Source of the DNA: Isoperla grammatica
Taxonomy: Eukaryota; Arthropoda; Insecta; Plecoptera; Perlodidae
Reading direction: 5' to 3'
Length of the DNA: 64,000 nt
NCBI GenBank assembly: GCA_945910005.1
Contig: OX246747.1
Span: 39,437,190 to 39,501,189 of the forward strand
Shown here: in pieces, positions 46,501 through 58,500 of the stretch
Layout of the letters: each line of letters begins with the position of its first letter
How positions within the stretch are numbered: the stretch's first letter is position 1
Translations under genes and position numbers: made by a program
The notes under the pieces: model-generated
Told to the model about the DNA's origin: nothing
The model's database searches: none
Seen by the model: the letters and a program-made list of their open reading frames with translations, nothing else

Positions 46501-49500
46501 CATTTGGAGGTCAATGTGTGTATGCAGTTAGTTGCCAGGGTATAATGGAGGTCCAAATGTGTTTACATTTGGAGGTCAATGTGTGCGTGCGGTTAGTTGC
46601 CAGGGCATAATGGAGGTCCATATGATTCCTTGTGACGCACATCACAACCATGTTATTATCAGCATTGCCTCACGGGGCGTACTTGACTCACATAATGATG
46701 GGCTGCCCAAACCTCGCGAGGTGATCTGCATAGAATGATGACGCACACGACATACCTTCATCTGATTGGCAGAGACTAGATAAATAAGAATAGAAGAGAA
46801 TATTAGTTTCTTAATATCGATGTTTTTCTTCTTTAACAGTTATTTTTTTATAACATATTTCCTACCAGCATCTTTAATATTTAATGCCCTTGTAAATTTG
46901 TTTTCTAATTTGTATATTTCGTTATTCTTAGGTCATTATTGTTATGTTTTAATTATTTGTATCATCTTTTCCTTGTTTTGTTATATTACTTTATATGTGT
47001 ATTACTATTTACTATACCTTGGTTTTCAGTCACTTTTAGTATGAGTTGGCAGTTACTTTTTCCGTTAATGTATGAATAAAATGATTGTATGTTCCGTGGT
47101 ACCAACACTATTGTGACTAATGTATTTGTTACAGACCCCCGCAACAAGGACTGTCCCCTATCATCACTGTCCTCGTCATCTACAATGTGTCCTTGTTACA
47201 GACCCCCGCACCAAGGACTGGCTCCTGGTCCAAGGACTGTCCCCTATCATCACTGTCCTCGTTATCTACAATGTTTCCTTGTTACAGACCCCCGCACCAA
47301 GGACTGGCTCCTGGTCCAAGGACTGTCCCCTATCATCACTGTCCTTGTTATCTACAATGTTTCCTTGTTACAGACCCCCGCACCAAGGACTGGCTCCTGG
47401 TCCAAGGACTGTCCCCTATCATCACTGTCCTCGTTATCTACAATGTTTCCTTGTTGCAGACCCCCACACCAAGGACTGGCTCCTGGTCCAAGGACTGTCC
47501 CCTATCATCACTGTCCTCGTTATCTACAATGTTTCCTTGTTACAGACCCCCGCACCAAGGACTGGCTCCTGGTCCAAGGACTGTCCCCTATCATCACTGT
47601 CCTTGTTATCTACAATGTGTCCTTGTTACAGACCCCCGCACCAAGGACTGTCCCCTATCACACTGTCCTCGTTATCTACAATGTTTCCTTGTTACAGACC
47701 CCCGCACCAAGGACTGGCTCCTGGTCCAAGGACTGTCCCCTATCATCACTGTCCTTGTTATCTACAATGTGTCCTTGTTACAGACCCCCGCACCAAGGAC
47801 TGTCCCCTATCACACTGTCCTCGTTATCTACAATGTTTCCTTGTTACAGACCCCCGCACCAAGGACTGGCTCCTGGTCCAAGGACTGTCCCCTATCATCA
47901 CTGTCCTCGTTATCTACAATGTGTCCTTGTTACAGACCCCCGCACAAAGGACAGTCCCCTATCATCACTGTCCTCGTCATCTACAATGTGTCCTTGTTAC
48001 AGACCCCCGCACCAAGGACTGTCCCCTATCATCACTGTCCTCGTTATCTACAATGTGTCCTTGTTACAGACCCCCGCACCAAGGACTGGCTCCTGGTCCA
48101 AGGACTGTCCCCTATCATCACTGTCCTCGTTATCTACAATGTGTCCTTGTTACAGACCCCCGCACCAAGGACTGGCTCCTGGTCCAAGGACTGTCCCCTA
48201 TCATCACTGTCCTCGTTATCTACAATGTGTTCTGCACGAAGATCGGACCCATGGTGATGCGGGACAGGAAACCCTTTGAGCTGCGCAAGACCTTGATCGT
48301 GTACAACGCGCTGAGCGTTCTGGGTAGTTTCTACGCTTTCCACGAGGTAATCACTCACATTCATTCACATTCATTCACATTCATTCATTTATTTCATATT
48401 CATTCAATTAAATTCAGTTACAAATTGTGTAGAACAAGTCAGAATTGTTTCATGCAATGATACACATGTATACATAACACTTTACCATGTACGTACACTG
48501 TACACTGTGCACACAGTACACTGTACACACAGTACACTGTACACTGTACACTGTACACACAGTACACTGTACACACAGTTCACTGTACACACAATACACT
48601 GTACACACAGTGCACTGTACACACAGTCAGTGGCGTAACTACGGGGGGGGTTTAGTGGGTTAAAACCCCCCCCCGAAACTACATCGAGAATGATTTTACC
48701 TATGACAACATTAACTGAATACTATATTGTCCTTAACCACTTCAGTGTATGTATAACAATCGCAATAAATAACATTTTCATTATATTTATACACTTCACT
48801 TAGAAAAGATTTATAATTTCTTTCAATAATTTAATTATATGTGTTCATCTACAACTAATATACCTTTCGCTCGAACCAGTAAAAGAAGGGTACCTATAAA
48901 TAAAAATGCATTAATCTAATTTTACAATATCGCGTTCTGTGGATTTAAATTTAAATGTATGTGACGTGACCACAATGTTTCACTTCATGTTGAGATTATA
49001 TTGAACAACCATAAAACATTAAAAACACAATTTCTATGCAATTCTCATTTAGAACTATAATAAATGCCTACTGTAACACTGTAATTTCAATATAATACAA
49101 ACAAACGAGTAGTGGTTCGAGTAGTATTCTTTGAGTCTAAAAGGCACGAAATAATTATAGAAGTGAAAAAAAAATTCGCCTACGGCGAAATGGCCTCCGG
49201 CGGCTGGGGCTTCGCCCCAGACCCCTTTCAGTCCTCTCATCTCACTTTTCCCTAATAAACCCCCCCCCGAAATAATTCCTAGTTACGCCACTGCACACAG
49301 TACATACAGTTCACTTCACACTTCAATTTCATTTTCTTTCCATTTGCACAGAGCACGGTTTTAATCGCGTTTTGAAAACGTCGACATATCTATTCCTATT
49401 ATGTTTAATTTTCACAGACAAAACGTTGTAGAGTTTTTGTATAAAGTGTAGTTAATTTCTTTGTCTCGAAAGGTGATAGTGAATGTTTTGATTGATGAAA

Positions 49501-52500
49501 ATTATTTCCACAATGTTTAGTTGGGCCTATAGTGTTGATCGTTCGTTCGTTTCCGTGTCCGGAACACCGTTCTAGACAACTAATTTCCAAAAATCCGCCA
49601 CTTTTATGGCTTTGTCATTTGCTAAAATTAGATCCTCTATTGTACAAGTCTGCTACTACTACTGACACTAGTAAAACAATCCGATGCTTCTTTATGTATT
49701 ACACAGTCAATTATTATAAACGGGACCTTTAAAGTTCTACATTACACACAGTGCATTGTGTACATTACACATACAAATGCTACACTTGCCTGAATCGTGT
49801 TCAGCAAGCTTACAATGATATGGCTCCTTCAGAGCTGGATCCGTTTAATATATCATTGAGTTCGTTCAAGAATGTAATGGTGTGTACATTTGTGTTTGGG
49901 TTTATGTTTTAATTTTAAGGTAGACTTTGGCAGTTTCACTGTCATGTTTTTTTTTTAATGTTTTATGTATTTGTGATTTTGTGTGTATTTCTTGTGCATG
50001 TGTGTTGTACATGTACTTTATTTTTATTTTTATTAAACGTTACTGGTGGTGCTTTGCCCTGTTAACGATATATTTCAAATAAAATTTAAAAAAAAATAAA
50101 AAAATAAAATATCACGTTTGATAAAACGCTTTTGTTGTTTGTAAACTGCTTATGTCATCGTCAACATGGAGTTGTAATAGTTACTGCGTCCGTCATGATC
50201 ACGTGGTCGACTGTCTGACAGGAAGACTGAGCTGTAGTGTTGGCGATCGCACAATCAAGGAAACTGTCTTATTATACATTCAAGTAATCTATTTCGAGGT
50301 GGAAAAAGAATAAGAAACGGTGAAAAACTCCCGTAACACGTGCACGATATTTATCAATAATGTATTCAATGCGAAAGCGCCCACTCACGCTAAAGCCTTG
50401 GCCTTCCCCTGTTGTCGCGGACAGTTCAGCTTGTTGTCATATTTCCTCGCTTTTCCATTCCACGCAGCTATGTAATCCCATTCAAGTAACACCGATAGAG
50501 GTGGCTCAGCGGTAAGACGCGAGACTCTAATTCGGGAGGTCGCCGGTTCGATTCCGGCTACCGGCAGTCCTGGTTGAAGGTTTTTCCGAGGTTTTCCTCA
50601 GTCGTAAAAGCGAATGCTGGGATTGAGTCATACTATCAGTCCTCGGACATTCCCTCCCAACTATCCAACCAAACCACCTTAGTAAAGAGGGGCACATCAA
50701 AGCTGGTGTGCATCCTAGAACGGGTATTCCTACAAAAATTATTATTATTATTCAAGTAAGAATTATTTTCCTGGCGCACGTTTTATGATATTTTTAAATG
50801 AATTAGTGCGTATTTCAAATCTCTGTTTCGACGATAGTCGAGGAAATATAGCTCACAATTGACAATTTAAACTAAACAAAACATAATAATTACAATCATG
50901 TTTTCTGCACCTGAAAGTAGTTTAAAAACAAAATCTGGTATATCTTACTTAGGTCCAGTCTTACAATGTCCCTATAACTACTTATTCGTCGAATAGCTTG
51001 TTGTCTCCATGGCAACAACCAATCAAAACTCTTGAAATCCTCCAAATAGCTATTGCTACAATTAATTTTCCTATTAGGAGACCATAAGATCGGCCCTTAG
51101 ATGTATATATATAAAAAAGGTTGAGCTAATTGAGCTCAGTTAAAGGTCTACATGGCTGGTGTGCTGGAATGAAGTGTCTGTTTGTTTCAGGGTTTTATGG
51201 GAGGGTGGATCAACTACAGCTTCGTGTGTCAGCCTGTAGACTACTCACATAACCCTCAGGCAATGCGGGTGAGTCTTAACCCCCCCCCCCCCCCCCTCAG
51301 TCCTCACCACACTGGAATATATTAGCTTCGTGTGTCAGCCTGTAGACTACTCACACAACCCTCAGGCAATGCGGGTGAGTCTTAACCCCCCCCCCCCTCA
51401 GTCCTCACCACACTGGAATATATTAGCTTCGTGTGTCAGCCTGTAGACTACTCTCATAACCCTCAGGCAATGCGGGTGAGTCTTAACCCCCCCCCCCCCT
51501 CAGTCCTCACCACACTGGAATATATTAGCTTCGTGTGTCAGCCTGTAGACTACTCACATAACCCTCAGGCAATGCGGGTGAGTCTTAACCCCCCCCCCCC
51601 TCAGTCCTCACCACACTGGAATATATTAGCTTCGTGTGTCAGCCTGTAGACTACTCACACAACCCTCAGGCAATGCGGGTGAGTCTTAACCCCCCCCCCC
51701 CCCCCCCCCTCAGTCCTCACCACACTGGAATATATTAGCTTGGTGTGTCGGCCTGTAGACTACTCTCATAACCCTCAGGCAATGCGGGTGAGTCTTAACC
51801 CCCCCCCCCCCTCAGTCCTCACCACACTGGAATATATTAGCTTGGTGTGTCGGCCTGTAGACTACTCTCATAACCCTCAGGCAATGCGGGTGAGTCTTAA
51901 CCCCCCCCCCCCTCAGTCCTCACCACACTGGAATATATTAGCTTCGTGTGTCAGCCTGTAGACTACTCACATAACCCTCAGGCAATGCGGGTGAGTCTTA
52001 ACCCCCCCCCCTCAGTCCTCACCACACTGGAATATATTAGCTTCGTGTGTCAGCCTGTAGACTACTCACACAACCCTCAGGCAATGCGGGTGAGTCTTAA
52101 CCCCCCCCCCCCTCAGTCCTCACCACACTGGAATATATTAGCTTGGTGTGTCGGCCTGTAGACTACTCTCATAACCCTCAGGCAATGCGGGTGAGTCTTA
52201 ACCCCCCCCCCCCCTCAGTCCTCACCACACTGGAATATATTAGCTTCGTGTGTCAGCCTGTAGACTACTCACACAACCCTCAGGCATGCGGGTGAGTCTT
52301 AACCCCCCCCCCCCCTCAGTCCTCACCACACTGGAATATATTAGCTTGGTGTGTCGGCCTGTAGACTACTCTCATAACCCTCAGGCAATGCGGGTGAGTC
52401 TTAACCCCCCCCCCCCTCAGTCCTCACCACACTGGAATATATTAGCTTCGTGTGTCAGCCTGTAGACTACTCACACAACCCTCAGGCAATGCGGGTGAGT

Positions 52501-55500
52501 CTTAACCCCCCCACTCCCCTCAGTCCTCACCACACTGGAATATATTAGCTTCGTGTGTCAGCCTGGAGACTACTCACACAACCCTCAGGCAATGCGGGTG
52601 AGTCTTAACCCCCCCCCCCCCCCCTCTCAGTCCTCACCACACTGGAATATATTAGCTTCGTGTGTCAGCCTGTAGACTACTCACACAACCCTCAGGCATG
52701 CGGGTGAGTCTTAACCCCCCCCCCCCCTCCCCCTCAGTCCTCACCACACTGGAATATATTAGCTTCGTGTGTCAGCCTGTAGACTACTCACACAACCCTC
52801 GGGCAATGCGGGTGAGTCTTAACCCCCCCCCCCCCCCTCAGTCCTCACCACACTGGAATATATTAGCTTCGTGTGTCAGCCTGTAGACTACTCACATAAC
52901 CCTCAGGCAATGCGGGTGAGTCTTAACCCCCCCCCCCCTCAGTCCTCACCACACTGGAATATATTAGCTTCGTGTGTCAGCCTGTAGACTACTCACACAA
53001 CCCTCAGGCAATGCGGGTGAGTCTTAACCCCCCCCCCCCTCAGTCCTCACCACACTGGAATATATTAGCTTCGTGTGTCAGCCTGTAGACTACTCACATA
53101 ACCCTCAGGCAATGCGGGTGAGTCTTAACCCCCCCCCCCTCAGTCCTCACCACACTGGAATATATTAGCTTCGTGTGTCGGCCTGTAGACTACTCACACA
53201 ACCCTCAGGCAATGCGGGTGAGTCTTAACCCCCCCCCCCCCCCCCTCAGTCCTCACCACACTGGAATATATTAGCTTCGTGTGTCAGCCTGTAGACTACT
53301 CACATAACCCTCAGGCAATGCGGGTGAGTCTTAACCCCCCCCCCCTCAGTCCTCACCACACTGGAATATATTAGCTTCGTGTGTCAGCCTGTAGACTACT
53401 CACATAACCCTCAGGCAATGCGGGTGAGTCTTAACCCCCCCCCCCCTCAGTCCTCACCACACTGGAATATATTAGCTTCGTGTGTCAGCCTGTAGACTAC
53501 TCACATAACCCTCAGGCAATGCGGGTGAGTCTTTAAACCCCCCCCCCCCTCAGTACTCATCACACTGGTATAATTGTCTTTTATCTATTTCAGACATGCT
53601 TTATAGGGTATTTGAATATCCACAAAACGTGTCTTGAAAAGAGTGTATTCTTATGCAATGTTCAAAAATAAGAAAGTTATTTTTGTGTTGCCCCTGGCGA
53701 GCAAGGTTCGAGTGTGAAGGTTAACACGTTTCCTGTTCATGTGAAGAAGTTTGAGATAAACGATATCTTCGCTAGTTTTTGGTACACGAATACATTGGTA
53801 CCAGTTGTCCCGGCACAAGAATAAATGTATCCATACTGAACGAAACTTGATCATAGACACAAAGCTGATAAGTTAGGTGTGTTAAGGGCTAGTGTAACCC
53901 CTGGAGCAGGCGCGGACTGGCTAGGGATGCCGGGATGCGATCGCATCCCGGGCCCCTGGGCAAATCCGGGCCCCCGGGCTGCTACCAGAAAGTTCCTATG
54001 GTGTAAATACTTCTCTGAATATTGCTAAAAAAATCTTAACCCCACTCTATAAGTATTATTTTGAAATTATAATTGAATTTATTGTAAATATTCAATGTAA
54101 TTAATTGAATATAATGGAAATTATTTCGCTACTGGAAGGGTGGCCTCTGTTAATCGCGCCCTAAAATCGTATTTTAAGCCATAAAATTCAATGCAACCCC
54201 AACAAAGTTTTTGCGCCTTTGGCGTATTTGCCTCCGGCGGCTAGGGCTTTGCCCCAGACCCCAGCTGCGCCACGCCACCTCGTACGGGCCCCCCTGAAAC
54301 CCAGCATCCCGGGCCTTTTTATCCCAGTCCGCCCCTGCCCTGGAGACTCTAACTAACAATAAATAGCGCTGCTAAGCTACCTCCATATCTGCGCCATTGA
54401 TGGTATCAACAAATCAAAGATGAGTAATCTGCCCCTCATAGCGTTTATTTGCTTGCCACCAGATTGCTTGTAGTCTATTTTGAATGGCCTATAACCCTTG
54501 CTGTTCTCTTCTTTAGATGGCGGGAGCAGTTCACTTTTACTTCATCACCAAACTGGTTGAACTGTTGGATACGGTAAGTGAAGTTACTGACTTACTGCAC
54601 GCACACGCACACACACACACGCACGCACGCATGGGCCCAGACTAGTAGCAGGTATAGTTTAACACAAGCATTTGTTATCTGTGGTTTTACCAATTGAGCT
54701 ACTATCAGAAGCCTATAGTTACGACAGGCAGAGCTACCCCGGACTTATTCTTCTTCAGTTTTCAACCCATTGAGCTACTACCACAAGCCCAGCTCGTTGA
54801 TGGTATCCAGTGTTGATGCTTTTTATTTTAATTAAAACAAAATGAATAAACAAAGAGGCAGTTCTCTATTTAAAGTTTGTTTTTAAATAATGGACGGACA
54901 GAATTGACTGTACGTGTTGGGGACATGTTGTATGTAGCCTACCTTAACTTATTGTCTTAGAGTTAGTGTGTATATCCGAACAAAGCTGACAATTATTAGT
55001 TATTACAATTATAATAAATAATTAAATAAATGTCAAGACATACAGTACTTCGCTACTCCCCCTACCCGATAATTAATGTTGGAAACGGGGTCAAGGTATA
55101 TATATATATATAATGAAATAAATGTGAGTTTTTCCTAGTTTTTTTTTTTTATTATTAAAGTTTATTCGTTTATAACTGTGGCGGTTTCTTACAGATTTTC
55201 TTCGTGCTTCGTAAAAAGAACAACCAGATTACATTTCTCCATCTGTTCCATCACACATTGATGCCAATTGTCGGCTGGATCGGCGTCAAGTACATTGCTG
55301 GTGAGTGAGACAAGCACACGCACACGCACACGCACACGCACACGCACACGCACGATCTAGCTAACACCCTGCCAATCACTAACTTGAAAGGGATGCGATG
55401 GTATATTGTTAAGGTGACCATATTGTGAATATTGAAAACCGGGACAAACAAGGTGTAAGGATTACGAACTCCATGCGGACATAGCTCGGGGTCTGGGGCG

Positions 55501-58500
55501 AAAGATTTTTAATTCAAATTTGCGTGCAAAATGCCCAGAAAACAGCTTTCTAATATGAATTAATAAAACAAAATAAATATCAATACCTTATTATTCATAT
55601 AAATTTTAATTAATACATATTAAGTATTTAAATGAATGTCGGTACATTTTTGTAGGCCCGGTCGTACTTCGGCAGCCACCTGTTGACGGAATAAACTCTG
55701 CTGACTGTGAGTTGAGTGAGTGCGTGATTGTGTGAGTCAGCGTCTGCGAATGCGATCCGCATGTGTCGAGGGCCAGATAGCCGACAAGCAACTGTAAGCC
55801 CCCCCTCCCCTCCCCTGTTACAATCGACCGCGTTGTCTTTATTGACAGAATACCGGAACACCTTTTCCCCAAAAATTTACAAACCGGTGAAAATACGTCT
55901 TTTCAATGAATCTCTCGGGACACCGGTACAAGTGTTTCGATAACGGTACCGTACCGGTCAAACCGGGACGTCTGGTTACATTATGTATTGTATTGTGGAG
56001 ATCATGATTGACAATCATTCCCATTATTGCTAACTGTGAATAGGGGAAGGTTACCTTATTGTGACTGTCCACGCAGTCCACGGTCGTCTGAGAACGTCGT
56101 TTTAGAACTTGTAATAAAGGAGCCGACGGCTAAGTACTAAGTATAGGCATTTGAGTCTAGTTTTTCCGCGGGTTAAACAATATAAAAATAATATACATTA
56201 TACACAACATAAATTTTTTGCAATGATGATATTATTATGACCAGATACATTGTTTTCTTTGGATCCGAATGAAGGAAGTAGGCCTACATTTTAAATCCCC
56301 TCCCAACTAAACTGGTCTTCCACAGAACCATAACACTCATGGCTGCCTTGGCAGGCCTCGTTTTTGCATTCATCTACTTACCACCAATATTACGATCTCG
56401 GTATAACTTTTTATCCATGGAGTAACTTGTTTTCCCCATAGCAACCACCAATCAGAAGCTTGGATATGTTGCTTATCTCGAGGATATTTTGTCTAGAACT
56501 GTGTCCCGAGATCCAGTGGTTAAAGTGGATTCAGAGAAGTAACGGTATGCACTTCTGCTGTGTACAGTAGACAACATGGGGGGGGGGGGGGGGGGGGCTA
56601 GGAAGCGTGGTCCCTCAGTTTTGCCCCGCAAAGTATTTTGTTTAGGTATTTTGTCATGAACACGTTTAAATGGCTACGGAGAAGGGTCGTGGGGTTGAGA
56701 ACTCTTGCTAACAACATTATTTTGTGGGGAAAAAACAAAATTTGCAGCATTTACTTTAGAAAAACATTGGATGAGCAAATAAATACAAAATACAACAAAA
56801 CGTTCAACAAAATTAGTCAATGCCAACAAACGATAAAAATTAGTGCCGGTATGGCATACCGTTGGTATTTTTAGTAACGGTATGCATACCGGCTCATACA
56901 GCCCCACTTTAACCACTGCTGAGATCGTAATACCGGGCCTTAATCGTGCGTCGTGGAGCTAAAAGGAGCTGATTCTGGCATCACACCACTGTATACTTGT
57001 CCCGAGACAACCCTATACAGATGTTGTCGTCATAGACTAGGGACTCGGGGCCAATCGGCGATCAGTATTTAGAAATTAGGGCTCGTTCGCCCCCACAAAC
57101 GAAAACGAAAACATCAAACGCTTTCTCGATAACAAACAACATTATATTCTCACTCTTCTATGGACGCTGCAACAACTCTTATGGCTTGGCTGTATTTGTA
57201 ATAAATAATGTTAATAATAATGTGGCTCGTTGGTGCAGTGGTTGGCATCCCTGCTTCCAATGCAGAAGGTCCCGGGTTTCACATCCCGCTTCAGGCAAAT
57301 TTTTTTTTACTTCTAATATGGATTCAATTCCATCACTTCTTGGCTTAGGAATAGGGTACGCACAACTGACGTAACAGCCGAACTACAACAATGGAATAAA
57401 TGAATTGAGCTGGTGGGCAAACAACAAGCTGTCAAAGTAATATCTTTGTAAATAATGAGGATAAACAATTAGTTGTAACGATAGTAGCTGCTTGCCAGTT
57501 AAAATTTATGTTCAGTAATGGACAGCAACTATCCGAAAGTTTGTAAACGTTCTGAACGTTTGTTTTTTCCAACTTCAGAACTTCCTATTTTTTTTTTTGA
57601 CAGCTTGTTTGTCCATCGGTTCAATTCATTTGTTTCATTGTTGTGTTTTGGTGTTGTGCGTACCCTATAAGTAAACGGTGACTTTGGAGCCGTCCTATAG
57701 CAACAAAGCACTCAATAAATTCAAAGTTGTTCTAAATCGGCCTTGTTGATTCTGGCATCTATTTGCCGGTGTTCGCACTGTCCAATCACTGATTCATATG
57801 TTTCCTATGTGAAATATCTATCTTTGATTGGTTATCGCTCACTCGTCGATGGTGTTCGGAGCCTGCAAGTTTGGTTTAGTCACTTTAAATTAAATTCCTA
57901 CATTGTAAATCAGTTTAGTTATACTGAGTGGGTAGACTCTAAATGTGAATTAATTTTATTTATTTTTATTTACTGTTTTCAGGGGGTCACGGAACCTTCC
58001 TGGGTATGATCAACTCAGTGGTCCACATCGTCATGTATACATACTACATGTTGGCTGCCATGGGACCTGAATACCACAAGTATCTCTGGTGGAAGAAGTA
58101 CCTCACCTCTATGCAGATAGTAAGAACACTTGCTGCTATATCGTATACTACCTATACTAACTATACTCTAATGGGGCCCGACTACCACAAGTATCTCACC
58201 TCTATGCAGATAGTAAGAACACTTGCTGCTATATCGTATACTACCTATACTAACTATACTCTAATGGGGCCCGACTACCACAAGTATCTCGCCTCTATGC
58301 AGATAGTAAGAACACTTGCTGCTATATCGTATACTACCTATACTAACTATACTCTAATGGGGCCCGACTACCACAAGTACCTCACCTCTATGCAGATAGT
58401 AAGAACACTTGCTGCTATATCGTATACTACCTATACTAACTATACTCTAATGGGGCCCGACTACCACAAGTACCTCACCTCTATGCAGATAGTAAGAACA

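Noticed and set aside
47089..48460. Long + strand open frames of 356-446 aa in three frames
   Set aside because: They are read-through of the exon 2 acceptor array. All three frames are open because of unit length, and only the final copy continues into the real exon.
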